Source of the DNA: an uncultured Ilumatobacter sp.
Lineage (GTDB): Bacteria > Actinomycetota > Acidimicrobiia > Acidimicrobiales > Ilumatobacteraceae
Length of the DNA: 55,874 nucleotides
Direction: 5' to 3'
NCBI GenBank assembly: GCA_938091165.1
Contig: CALKNK010000004.1
Coordinates: 1-55,874, forward strand
The position numbers were made by a program, and so were the translations under genes. Positions 42,600 to 50,995 of the stretch are shown piece after piece. Every line of letters begins with the position of its first letter. Position 1 is the stretch's first letter. The notes beneath the pieces were generated by a model. It had not been told where the DNA came from, made no database searches, and worked only from the letters and a program-made list of their open reading frames with translations.

Positions 42600-44732
42600 T
42601 CAGCCGTCTGAAGGCAAACGATCAAACACGGAAATCGCAGGCGCCTCTTTGGGCACCTCCCACGGAGGCGCAGCGTCAGGAGCTGAAGCAGTACGCATCC
42701 AGTCCTTCAAAATGCCGTGAATCGATTCAGCACCAACGATCGGTCCATTGGGGAGCGCGAACGAGCGCGGCGCTAACAGGAACGGCTCGGCCTGTTTGCC
42801 GCCAAGCCCTCCGTGAAAACCGATGAGTTCCTCGAAGGCTGCACCCTCGTCAGCTTCAGTATCGAAGAAACTGTTGACAAGGAGATCCGGGCAATTCGCA
42901 AACGAATCTGTGCGCCGAATGTGGTCGGCGGCGTGCGGTCCAAATGGAGTTAACGGATCTACCCCCTCAATTCGTCCATCATCAAGGTAGTGAACACCGC
43001 GACGCCCGATGACGATCGAACCCACGGTCTCAGAACGCATGAGGATGAATCCAATTCCTGGATGAACCGCCAAACTCCGAACTAGCCCGGGATGGCGTTC
43101 AGCTACCGTCTCGATCGTTGCCCGTCCATTGATGTGCGGAAATGAAATCAGGCCGAGGTTGCCCGATGCCAAGACGACGACATCAGATGCCTCACCAGGT
43201 GCTGTATCGGTCCGACTAGCCGGACCGAGCACTACCTCTCCGTCAGTTGTCCGTCCGCGCGTGACAACACGCAGGAGTCCAGAGAGCCGGCTGTCCTCAC
43301 GTTGAATTGTGTCGCTGAGGACACCGTTGACATTGCCCCAACCTTCATCCGAAAGTGCCGGGCTCTGCACCTCTTGGCCCTGTTCGACGAGCGAGGCGAC
43401 GAGGTCGGGCAGAGTCGTTCCATACCGTTGCAGGAATGTCGCCCCCTGCGTCTGACCGTGATCCGATAAGACCACGACATGGTAGGGACGAGGTGCTTCC
43501 GCAATAACTTGCTCTATCCGGCCAAATTGCTGATCAAGGCGGAACAGAGTCTCGAGCGCGTCGTGGGCTGCGATACCTGAGTGATGCGCAACCTCGTCGT
43601 AGCCGACGAAATCTACGTACGCCGACGGCACGCCACGGTAAATGTCGCTCAGCAGCGTGGACACTGTGATGTCCCGCAGCATCACGGTGGTCGCCGCCCG
43701 CAGAATAGGGTAAATCCCACCTCGCTTCAGTCTCGGTTCCGTCTTTCGGCGGCGCGCCCGCCACGACGCGGCGATCTCACGCCCGACATCGGCGACGCTG
43801 AGGACGATAAGACGAGTGAGAGCGTATGGACTCGACACGAAGTAGGTGAAGCCCTTGCCCGACGGCCGACTGCGATCGGTGACCGTGCTGAAAGTCAGCA
43901 TCGAGTCAGGGCTATCTCCAGAAAATACGTTGGACCGAGACACACCCCCATCGGCGAGTAGGCCGTGACCGTCGGAACGTCCGCGCTCAATCTCGGCTGC
44001 GTCCTTTGGTCGATTCGATGTGAAAACCTTGCCCGTCTTTTTGTCGAACCACCGAAATGCGGGCATATCGCTGTTGTCACCATGCAAAATTCCAGCCTGG
44101 CTAGCCCCAGTCTGCGACGACAGATCACACTCCCAGCTGGCTATTCGGTGGCTGCCCGACCTCACCCACTTCGCAAGCGTCGGCAAATAACCGTCGCTCA
44201 AGGCGCGCCGCAGGACCGTCTCGGATAGCCCATCGATTTGGATGAAGAGCATGCCGGGGACTTCGGTTACTTCCGGCTCTCCAATTCGACGCACCATGCG
44301 GCGAATCGTTCGTCGCATCCACACGGCATCGTCATCAAGGGCGAGCAACTGGCCAGCAATCGCAGTAATCGCCGTCATTCCCAATGACGCCCAAACGGCC
44401 GTGACAAGATCCGACACTACGAAACCGGGGACGACATCCGACGCAAGCATCAGAATCAACCCGTTAGCTACTAACCCGAGCATGCCTGCGGTCCAGAGGA
44501 TTGCGCCGCCGAGATACCGGGCGACAAGAGGCCAGATCACAGAGTTGATCGCAGCGAGAACTACCACGGCACCGACCGCAGCCTTCCAACCCTCGACCGT
44601 CATTCCCGGAAGAATCCATGTCACCAGATAAAGACTGAGCCCGTTGACGACGAAGACCGCTACCAAACGACCGATGTGGTTTCGGAGATGGTCGACCGGA
44701 TCTCTATCGTCCGGTGGCAATCGATGATTCAC
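42600..44732 (-). CDS. Phage-holin-like membrane domain fused to alkaline-phosphatase-type phosphodiesterase
   Basis: A 710-residue protein starting at a GTG at 44732. Residues about 20-125 contain four helices resembling the holin-4-superfamily (GRLVAVFVVNGLSLYLVTWI and later helices). After a linker, a phosphodiesterase/alkaline-phosphatase-like domain starts at LFIQIDGLSETVLRRAL (metal Asp), with the Thr-like nucleophile region SSQTGASQAGILHGDN, YVDFVGYDEVAHHSG and VVLSDHGQTQG (Asp-His metal pair). The C-terminus is soluble. The catalytic part may face the cytoplasm or outside depending on helix count. Nucleotide, phospholipid or teichoic substrates are possible. Confidence 0.8.
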   Translation of the reverse strand: MNHRLPPDDRDPVDHLRNHIGRLVAVFVVNGLSLYLVTWILPGMTVEGWKAAVGAVVVLAAINSVIWPLVARYLGGAILWTAGMLGLVANGLILMLASDVVPGFVVSDLVTAVWASLGMTAITAIAGQLLALDDDAVWMRRTIRRMVRRIGEPEVTEVPGMLFIQIDGLSETVLRRALSDGYLPTLAKWVRSGSHRIASWECDLSSQTGASQAGILHGDNSDMPAFRWFDKKTGKVFTSNRPKDAAEIERGRSDGHGLLADGGVSRSNVFSGDSPDSMLTFSTVTDRSRPSGKGFTYFVSSPYALTRLIVLSVADVGREIAASWRARRRKTEPRLKRGGIYPILRAATTVMLRDITVSTLLSDIYRGVPSAYVDFVGYDEVAHHSGIAAHDALETLFRLDQQFGRIEQVIAEAPRPYHVVVLSDHGQTQGATFLQRYGTTLPDLVASLVEQGQEVQSPALSDEGWGNVNGVLSDTIQREDSRLSGLLRVVTRGRTTDGEVVLGPASRTDTAPGEASDVVVLASGNLGLISFPHINGRATIETVAERHPGLVRSLAVHPGIGFILMRSETVGSIVIGRRGVHYLDDGRIEGVDPLTPFGPHAADHIRRTDSFANCPDLLVNSFFDTEADEGAAFEELIGFHGGLGGKQAEPFLLAPRSFALPNGPIVGAESIHGILKDWMRTASAPDAAPPWEVPKEAPAISVFDRLPSDG

Positions 44733-44813
44733 ATCTCTAAGCGTAGGCCCGCAGGGATCTAGATGGATTAGGCCTAGTTTGACTACCTGCTGAATGTCCT
44801 GCCTGCCCTTGGG

Positions 44814-44819
44814 TACAAT
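44814..44819 (+). promoter_or_regulatory. Candidate -10 element TACAAT
   Basis: TACAAT lies 36 bases before the small membrane gene at 44856, preceded by GGG. A TTGACT sits 29 bases further upstream, too far for a normal -35 partner. The assignment is therefore weak and rests on the -10 match and position. Confidence 0.35.
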
Positions 44820-44855
44820 CTGCGAAACGAAGCCATCAGATCAGAAAGAAAGACT

Positions 44856-45047
44856 ATGAAAGTAAAAATTCCTCTCGGCCTCCTGCTCATCCTCGCATCT
44901 GCAGTTGGCTACCTCCTCGGAACAGAAGCAGGCCGCGAGCAACGCGACAATCTCATCCGCATCATCCGTCGACAGAACGACGTGATTGAGGCCGAAGCCG
45001 CCAACGAAAATGGCGCTGAGGCCAGCACTTCTGAAGCCGCCGACTGA
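44856..45047 (+). CDS. Small YtxH-like membrane protein
   Basis: A 63-residue product: KVKIP, a single hydrophobic helix (LGLLLILASAVGYLLGTEAG) and a charged tail (REQRDNLIRIIRRQNDVIEA) ending in a Glu/Ala/Ser-rich stretch. The G-x-x-LGTEAGREQRDNL junction resembles YtxH-type proteins (GAxxGLLxAPxxGxxxR). An AGAAAGAAAG purine stretch lies before the ATG. It precedes the CoA-transferase gene by about 100 bases. Function unknown; an envelope-stability role is typical of such proteins. Confidence 0.65.
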   Translation: MKVKIPLGLLLILASAVGYLLGTEAGREQRDNLIRIIRRQNDVIEAEAANENGAEASTSEAAD

Positions 45048-45144
45048 GCATCGGCCGTTGCGACGCGTTCTCGCGTTTCGCAGCGGTCATGGTGTCGGTT
45101 TTAAACTGTCAACACAAACTGAACACGAACTGAAGGAATCCACC

Positions 45145-46440
45145 ATGCGGAGGCTTTCCCCGGCGGAAGCAGCGAGCGTTATCAATCCAGTCGACTCACT
45201 CTCGGTTCCTTTAGGTCCGGGAGTGCCTGGCGAGTTCATGCACGCGCTCGATGCCCGCGAAGACTTTGAGAACTTTGAGATCAACGGGGCACTACTCCCC
45301 GATCTTTTTGGAGTGCTCACGAAACCGGGAGTTTCGTACCGTTCCGGTTTCTACGGCCCGGCCGAACGTTTCCTTATCAATGCTGGCGTCGACGTGCAGT
45401 TCGTGCCCTCAGACTTCCGAGGCTTTGTCAGCATGCTCGAAAAACTCAATACGCGGGTTGTAGCGACTATGGCGTCGCCACCTGACTCAGAAGGCTGGAT
45501 GAGCCTGTCGTTGCATGCTGGCGCTCACGTTGCCGAACTGCAGCGTGCCGCTGCTGACCCTGACCGAATCTGCCTCGTCGAGACCAGTCCCCTGTTTCCG
45601 ACAACCTTCGGAATCGGACTCGAGCACCGTCATGCCCTTCACATCGACGATGTCGACATCGTGGTTGAGGGCCAATACACACCAATCAACCTCGCCGACG
45701 CGCCAACCACTGAGGTCGAGGAAGCCATCGCATCGTTCGCGCTTCCCTTCATTCCCGATGGAGCAACCCTTCAAACCGGCATTGGCGGCATTCCCAACAC
45801 CATTGCGACTGCGCTCGCCGAGGGACCAGGTTCGGGCTACGGCATTCACTCCGAGATGTTCACAAGCGGCTTAATGCGCCTCTGCCAAGCAGGCAAGGTC
45901 ACCAACGATAACAAAGGCATCTACAACGGTTATTCCGTGACAACGTTCGCAGCTGGCATCCCTGAGCTGTACGAATGGCTCAACAATAACGACGACGTTC
46001 GATTTTTGCCGGTCGAAATCATTAACTCGCCAGAAGTGATCAGCCGCAACGAGCAGATGGTCACCATCAATGGAGCTATGGCCGTTGATCTCTCGGGTCA
46101 GATCACCGCCGACACCATCGAAGGAAGACAGTTCTCCGGCATTGGTGGCCATGAAGACTTTGTTGCCGGCGCCGCACTCGAACTGAGCGATCGATCCTTG
46201 GTCTGTCTTCCGTCAACCACATCGGTGGACGGCCAGACTGTGTCACGGATCATGCCCAAGCTGTCGGAGGGTTCGATCGTGACGACGCCGCGACACATGG
46301 TCGACGTAGTTATTACCGAGTACGGCGTTGCCGAGCTGCGAGGCCTCACCGTGCGCGAGCGGGCGCGTGCACTCGCTTCTATTGGCCATCCCGAGTTTCG
46401 CGAGGAACTGCTCACCGTGGCGGAGGTCTGGCCGGTCTAA
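45145..46440 (+). CDS. Acetyl-CoA hydrolase/transferase family protein
   Basis: A 431-residue CoA-transferase of the Cat1/4-hydroxybutyrate type, from the ATG at 45145 behind GAAGGAATCC. Motifs are LQTGIGGIPNTIATALAEG (GxGxxP binding loop) near residue 215, GIHSEMFTSGLMRLCQAGKV with the catalytic Glu near 240, IGGHEDFVAGAALEL near 333, and VITEYGVAELRGLTVRERAR near 390. It moves CoA between acyl groups and acetate, or hydrolyses acetyl-CoA. A codon run upstream in frame (from 44986) overlaps the small membrane gene and is not used here. Its substrate cannot be read from the sequence. Confidence 0.88.
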   Translation: MRRLSPAEAASVINPVDSLSVPLGPGVPGEFMHALDAREDFENFEINGALLPDLFGVLTKPGVSYRSGFYGPAERFLINAGVDVQFVPSDFRGFVSMLEKLNTRVVATMASPPDSEGWMSLSLHAGAHVAELQRAAADPDRICLVETSPLFPTTFGIGLEHRHALHIDDVDIVVEGQYTPINLADAPTTEVEEAIASFALPFIPDGATLQTGIGGIPNTIATALAEGPGSGYGIHSEMFTSGLMRLCQAGKVTNDNKGIYNGYSVTTFAAGIPELYEWLNNNDDVRFLPVEIINSPEVISRNEQMVTINGAMAVDLSGQITADTIEGRQFSGIGGHEDFVAGAALELSDRSLVCLPSTTSVDGQTVSRIMPKLSEGSIVTTPRHMVDVVITEYGVAELRGLTVRERARALASIGHPEFREELLTVAEVWPV

Positions 46441-46514
46441 GTCGGATCGCTGGTCCAGATCATTGCTCCGGGCCGACACTTCCAATCACGCGCCTTGATA
46501 TCGTATTGCCCGCC

Positions 46515-47645
46515 ATGGGTGAAGATCACGAAGATAAGTCGTCGGCCACGGTGGCGGCCGAGGGCCTTCCTACTGACCTGACGCCTAACTCACGCCGAAA
46601 CACGATCCGCCGGATCGCCTTCCGCATCACATTGGTGGTTGCTGTGCTTGGGTTTTCAACCTGGGTCCTGTTCAACGTGTTCGACGACCTCAACTGGAAC
46701 GAGGTCCGTCGGTCCATCGCCGAACTGTCCGACGCCGAAGCACTTTCGCTCATATTTGGATGGATGGTCTGGGTCGTTACCCAAGGCGCGTTGACTGCGT
46801 CGCTTGTCGACAAGCTGGCTGTGCGACGCGGCGTGCTTGCCAGCCTCGGACCCACCGCTATTTCATCGTTGATTCCCGGTCCAAGTGACTTGCCAATTCG
46901 GTTTCGGATGTATCAATCCTGGGGCGTGTCCTCCTCGGAGGCGACTACCGCTGTTGTCGGGAGCGGGGTGTTCTCGATTGGCGCCAACCTCATCTTGCCA
47001 TCCATCGCCGGCGTACTCATCGTGCTCGCCGATGTTCCGCTATCAGGTTTCTTCTCAGTCATTGTCACCGCGTCCGTGGCGCTCGCCATCATCGTTGCCG
47101 CCGCAGGGTTTACGCTCGGGTCACAGCAGCGGACACTTACTGTCGGCCGCTGGCTCGACCGACCAACACGAACGGCAACGAGCAAGCTCCGCAAAACATT
47201 GCCTGACGACAATCTTGGAGTCTTCTTCGTAAAGAAACGCGCTGAAGCAGCCGACCAATTGTCCGGCAAGTGGTTGAAGTGCTCACTCGCGACTATCGCA
47301 ACGACAGCAGCAAAATGCTCACTACTAGTACTGACCTTACGATTTGTCGGAATTCCGGAAGACAATCTCAGCTGGCTGGCAGTTGCAGCTGCTTATGGGC
47401 TGGTGGCCGGAATGACTGCAATTCCAATCACCCCCGGCAGCGCCGGAGTGGCCGAACTTGGCTTTGTTGGGTTGCTAACCGCTGCAGCGGATGGCGATTG
47501 GGTGAATCAGATCACTGCTGGTGTCCTTCTATACCGACTGATGACCTGGTTGCTGTTGATTCCGGTCGGCATGGGAGCACTCGGGGTCTGGCGTTACGGC
47601 GTCCGGGCCGCTGAGCGTCGGTCCGCTGCGACCAACGCTGTCTGA
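46515..47645 (+). CDS. UPF0104 flippase-like membrane protein
   Basis: A 376-residue protein from the ATG at 46515. An N-terminal polar stretch of about 30 residues is followed by about eight helices, including ITLVVAVLGFSTWVLFNVFD and later a SLIPGPSDLPIRFRMYQSWG loop. The LPG-synthase-transmembrane/YbhN signature is ALGPTAISSLIPGPSDLPIR with ITPGSAGVAELGFVGLL near residue 315. Family members move or modify lipids (MprF flippase, dolichol-like carriers). It is the first gene of a run of four with overlapping ends, sharing a TGATG with the next. Confidence 0.82.
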   Translation: MGEDHEDKSSATVAAEGLPTDLTPNSRRNTIRRIAFRITLVVAVLGFSTWVLFNVFDDLNWNEVRRSIAELSDAEALSLIFGWMVWVVTQGALTASLVDKLAVRRGVLASLGPTAISSLIPGPSDLPIRFRMYQSWGVSSSEATTAVVGSGVFSIGANLILPSIAGVLIVLADVPLSGFFSVIVTASVALAIIVAAAGFTLGSQQRTLTVGRWLDRPTRTATSKLRKTLPDDNLGVFFVKKRAEAADQLSGKWLKCSLATIATTAAKCSLLVLTLRFVGIPEDNLSWLAVAAAYGLVAGMTAIPITPGSAGVAELGFVGLLTAAADGDWVNQITAGVLLYRLMTWLLLIPVGMGALGVWRYGVRAAERRSAATNAV

Positions 47646-48343
47646 TGGCGGGCCTCGCATTGACCAACGCTGTGCTTCGCAAGCTTGGCGAGACAGATTG
47701 CGAGACACTCGGAAATGGTTGGCTCGCCCAACCGGTAAACGCGCTGAGCAGCCTGGCGTACTCGCTGATCGGCATCGCCATCATTTTGTCTGCCTTGCGT
47801 TCGAGCCGACCGCAAGGCGGTCCGCTTATCTACGCCGGATGCCTCATCGCTGTCGGATTGGGCAGCGTTGCATTCCACGGTCCGCAACTGAGCGGTTCCC
47901 AGCTCATGCACGACTTGCCGATTCTGCTCACCGTGCTTTTCATGGCCAACCACGACCTCAGCCTTCTCCAGCCTCGTTTGGGTCAGGAGTTTGCCAATTT
48001 TGTCGCCTTGACGCTCGCTGCTGTGCTGCTTGCCGTAACCGTTCCTGCCGTCGTTGCCCCCTTGACCATCGCAGTTGCGGCCGGCGTTATTGTCGCTGAA
48101 ATCGTCATCTACCGTCGCCATCTTCGGCACGTCCCCGCCCGCCACCGTCGCAGCGGTTGGGTGGTAATCGTTGCCTTTGCCGTCGTCAGTGGCGCGTCAT
48201 GGGTACTCGGCCGCACTGACAGCCCTTTGTGCGAGCCGGACGCTTGGCACCAATTACACGGGCTATGGCACGTGCTGTCCGCCGTCGGCTTTGGACTCTG
48301 GTACTGGTGGGCGATTGCCAATGTTCGAGACTGGGCATCATGA
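47645..48343 (+). CDS. CREST-superfamily (ceramidase-like) membrane hydrolase
   Basis: A 232-residue protein with about seven helices. CREST features are visible: an early E/C-rich entry (GETDCETLGNGWLAQPVNAL), a Ser in VGLGSVAFHGPQLSGSQLMH (the conserved Ser, His and Asp in GSxxFHG..HD), and the C-terminal histidine pair in DAWHQLHGLWHVLSAVG. Alkaline ceramidases, PAQR receptors and Per1 share this zinc-amidase layout. It is translated as part of the overlapping lipid operon. Amide or ester hydrolysis of a lipid is the likely chemistry; the substrate is open. Confidence 0.75.
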   Translation: MAGLALTNAVLRKLGETDCETLGNGWLAQPVNALSSLAYSLIGIAIILSALRSSRPQGGPLIYAGCLIAVGLGSVAFHGPQLSGSQLMHDLPILLTVLFMANHDLSLLQPRLGQEFANFVALTLAAVLLAVTVPAVVAPLTIAVAAGVIVAEIVIYRRHLRHVPARHRRSGWVVIVAFAVVSGASWVLGRTDSPLCEPDAWHQLHGLWHVLSAVGFGLWYWWAIANVRDWAS

Positions 48344-49674
48344 GTAAGACCGAAAGTCGCAGGTCGACAAAGGACCGTTTCATCGGAAAGGTTGTTGGGT
48401 TCCTGATCAGATCGCTGTACCGAGAGGTCGATGTCTACGCTCCTGTCTCAATCCCGAGCGGAAGACCGAAGTTAAATGTCGCCAACCATTTCGGTGGGGT
48501 TTCTGATGCGCTCCTGTTACTCGGGGTCCTCCCCGATCGACCCGGGATCGTCGCCCGAGACGTCATCTGGAACGTTCCCGTTGTCGGGCGCCTGATGAAC
48601 TGGATCGGGGCGATTCCAGTTCACAAGCCCGAGGATCACAACTCGCCTACCAGTAATGACGAGATGTTCACCTCATGCTACGACGCCCTCAACGATGCAG
48701 GAAATATCTTGATCTTCCCTGAGGGGGTCACGCGCAACGAACCCTCGATTGCCACGGTGAAAACGGGCGCCGCTCGAATCGCAATCGGAGCGCGAGCACA
48801 TGGCGTGGACGGTATTCAGATCGTTCCAATCGGCATCCACTACGAGAACAAGGCCGCGCTGCGCAGCCAAGTCTTCATTAACGTCGGGATGCCACTCGAT
48901 CTGGATGAGTTGATCGCCAATCAGTGGCCCTCCGGCACTGAGGTCACCGCATCGAACCGTGCAGCAGTCGACGCCCTTACCGACGGTATCGACATCGCCC
49001 TGCGTCGAGCGGCACCCGACTACGAGGACTGGAGCGAAGCAAGTCAGCTGGCGACAGGAGCAGCGATCGCCCTTCGGAGCCAACTGGATGACTCCGCCAG
49101 CGAGGTGCCCTTTGCCCTGCGAGACCGGCTGGCGAATACCCTGGCAGACCTTCCTGCCGAGCACCGTGCGAGGATTTGTGCCTCGGTGAAAGAGTACCAA
49201 GAAGACTTAGAGACGATTGGAACGACCGACGCAGTACTCCACGCTCGGCTACGCACCGGAGGGTTTCTCAGTGCGCTTATGTGGCAACTCATCATCGGTA
49301 TCTGCCTTCTGCCATTCGTTGCAGTTGGCATCGCTGTGAACGTCATTCCCTTTCTTCTGGTCAAGGCGGTGGGCCGCCTCCGTGTCGCTCCGTCTATGCA
49401 TTCGACAATCAAACCTGTCGTCGCTTCGCTGGCATTTGGTGTCACCTGGGGGATCGTCATCTGGCGGGCCATCGCGACGTTCGGATGGTCGGCCGGGGGC
49501 GTCGCGTTCATCTTGCTGCCGGTATATTTCGCCGCAGTCGTGCTGTTCGTCGAGCGACTCATGCTGATATTGCGTGCATACCGCCGCTGGCGTGCTCCAG
49601 GCTACCCACAGCCCTTCAGTGAACAGGTCGCTGCGCGCCGCTCGGCTGTTGTCGAGGCGGTGCTTGGATCATGA
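48340..49674 (+). CDS. PlsC-type lysophospholipid acyltransferase, extended membrane tail
   Basis: A 444-residue protein from the ATG at 48340, overlapping the previous stop (ATGA). The acyltransferase block is NVANHFGGVSDALLLLG (the H-x4-D motif) near residue 47, VGRLMNWIGAIPVHKPED near 86, LIFPEGVTRNEPSIATVKTG near 125 (FPEG) and VPIGIHYENK near 160. The region after 200 is helical, and a pair of long hydrophobic helices lies at about 310-410. It would acylate lysophosphatidate or a related lysolipid. The extra tail is longer than in a plain PlsC (about 240 residues). Confidence 0.85.
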   Translation: MSKTESRRSTKDRFIGKVVGFLIRSLYREVDVYAPVSIPSGRPKLNVANHFGGVSDALLLLGVLPDRPGIVARDVIWNVPVVGRLMNWIGAIPVHKPEDHNSPTSNDEMFTSCYDALNDAGNILIFPEGVTRNEPSIATVKTGAARIAIGARAHGVDGIQIVPIGIHYENKAALRSQVFINVGMPLDLDELIANQWPSGTEVTASNRAAVDALTDGIDIALRRAAPDYEDWSEASQLATGAAIALRSQLDDSASEVPFALRDRLANTLADLPAEHRARICASVKEYQEDLETIGTTDAVLHARLRTGGFLSALMWQLIIGICLLPFVAVGIAVNVIPFLLVKAVGRLRVAPSMHSTIKPVVASLAFGVTWGIVIWRAIATFGWSAGGVAFILLPVYFAAVVLFVERLMLILRAYRRWRAPGYPQPFSEQVAARRSAVVEAVLGS

Positions 49675-49991
49675 GTGGCACAGTTGTTCTGCTCGTCGTC
49701 GGAGCACCGCTGCTTGCGCTCTGGGCATATGCCCTCGGTGAAGCGATCTGGCGCTCCGACCTCTCCGGTGGTCGAAAGCTTGCGTGGGTACTCGCACTCG
49801 CCCTCGTACCGGTACTCGGGCTCGCTACTTACGTTGTTTTGCGCCCCACCCGAGCGCAGCAAACGAATCGGCCGGCTATCGGAGTCTCCACCGCTGAGCA
49901 AATTGTTCGCGCCGCTGAGCGGCGTCAGCGCGGCGAATTCACCGATGACGAGTACCTCGTCAAGGTCATGGCCATTGCGACGTTCGCGTAA
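49671..49991 (+). CDS. PLDc_N-like small membrane protein
   Basis: A 106-residue protein that starts inside the acyltransferase stop (ATGA). It has two hydrophobic helices (VVLLVVGAPLLALWAYALGE, RKLAWVLALALVPVLGLATY) with PLDc_N-like spacing and a SHOCT-like helix end (AAERRQRGEFTDDEYLVKVM). It has the same architecture as the protein at 30191-30586. Tight coupling to the acyltransferase suggests a role in the same membrane process. Confidence 0.75.
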   Translation: MSGTVVLLVVGAPLLALWAYALGEAIWRSDLSGGRKLAWVLALALVPVLGLATYVVLRPTRAQQTNRPAIGVSTAEQIVRAAERRQRGEFTDDEYLVKVMAIATFA

Positions 49992-50113
49992 TACGCAGTC
50001 CGGCGCCGAGACTCTCCAGGACCACTACACCTCTGGGAACCTTTTTGCCTAAATCGTCGAGCACCACTGCACTTGAACTGGGCATCGATTGCTATGTTGT
50101 GGGTCACGCGAGT

Positions 50114-50257
50114 CCTCGCGAGGTTGGGTGAAATTCCCTATCGGCGGTGCAAGCCCGCGACTCCTGAACTGAACCGGCGACCTAAAAACGTCGGAGTGTG
50201 ACGGACTGATCCTGTTACATCCAGGAGCCGACGGTCAAAGTCCGGATGAGAGCGAGG
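50114..50257 (+). ncRNA. FMN riboswitch (RFN element)
   Basis: The aptamer is recognisable from GGGTGAAATTCCCTATCGGC, then GGTGCAAGCCCGCGA, and finally GCCGACGGTCAAAGTCCGGA with TGAGAGCGAGGG. Outer strands CCTCGC (50114-50119) and GCGAGG (50252-50257) close the multi-helix junction. FMN binding to such elements turns down riboflavin genes, and ribE, ribBA and ribH follow directly. This is an RNA, not a protein-coding, control. Confidence 0.93.
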
Positions 50258-50287
50258 GAGACGGGTGCCTTTGCGTACGCAGACGGT

Positions 50288-50326
50288 CCGGCGGAGCTAC
50301 CGCTGCGGTTCTGTTTGCTCCACCGG
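50288..50326 (+). promoter_or_regulatory. Expression-platform hairpin of the FMN riboswitch
   Basis: CCGG-c-GGAGC at 50288-50297 pairs with GCTCC-a-CCGG at 50317-50326, leaving one mismatch and a 19-base loop. It lies between the aptamer and ribE. No U tract follows, so the switch probably acts by RNA folding around translation or Rho entry instead of intrinsic termination. The mechanism is inferred. Confidence 0.45.
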
Positions 50327-50392
50327 GGCCTCCAGTGTCCCCAATTTACTCAGCTGTAATCACGGTTGAGTCTGATGGGAAACGAGGAGACG

Positions 50393-50995
50393 ATGTTCAC
50401 AGGAATTGTCGAAGAGCTTGGTGAGGTAATCACCCGCAGTGATGATCATGTTTTGGTCCGTGCTCAAGCAGTGTTGGCCGACACCAAGATCGGTGACTCG
50501 ATTGCTGTCAACGGCTGCTGCCTGACTGTTGTCGATTTTGACCTCAATGCCGGATGGTGGCGGGCCGACGTGACTCTGGAAACCTTTAATCGGACAAGCT
50601 TGGGCGAGCTTCAGCCCGGGAGCCCGGTGAATCTCGAACGACCGGTCCGTCTCATAGATCGTCTCGGTGGTCACCTCGTGCAAGGCCACGTTGATGCCGT
50701 TGGCTACATCGTCGAGCCCGCTCCCGACCTTCGTATTCGCATGGACCCGGCAATGACGCGCTACGTGGTTGAAAAGGGATCGATCACCGTCGACGGGATC
50801 AGTTTAACGGTTGTTGCCGCTCTCGATGACGGCTTCACCGTCGCCATTATTCCGCACACTCAAGCTGTGACCACGCTGTCGTCGAAGCAACAGGGAGCCG
50901 CTGTGAACATCGAAGTCGACATCACCGCCAAATACGTCGAGAAACTGATCAGTTGGAAAGTCTCCGAGGGACAGGCCGACGAGGTGACCTCGTGA
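50393..50995 (+). CDS. ribE: Riboflavin synthase
   Basis: A 200-residue enzyme from the ATG at 50393, set by GAGGAGACG just upstream. It has the two tandem lumazine-binding halves: MFTGIVEELGEV opens the first and GHLVQGHVDAVGYIV opens the second. AVNGCCLTVV and TVDGISLTVV are the paired C-terminal segments. It dismutates two 6,7-dimethyl-8-ribityllumazine molecules to riboflavin. The upstream riboswitch controls it. Its stop overlaps the ribBA start by four bases. Confidence 0.95.
   Translation: MFTGIVEELGEVITRSDDHVLVRAQAVLADTKIGDSIAVNGCCLTVVDFDLNAGWWRADVTLETFNRTSLGELQPGSPVNLERPVRLIDRLGGHLVQGHVDAVGYIVEPAPDLRIRMDPAMTRYVVEKGSITVDGISLTVVAALDDGFTVAIIPHTQAVTTLSSKQQGAAVNIEVDITAKYVEKLISWKVSEGQADEVTS

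Noticed and set aside
44779..44819. TTGACT...TACAAT as a full promoter
   Set aside because: The spacing between the two hexamers is 29 bases, too long for a sigma-70 type promoter.
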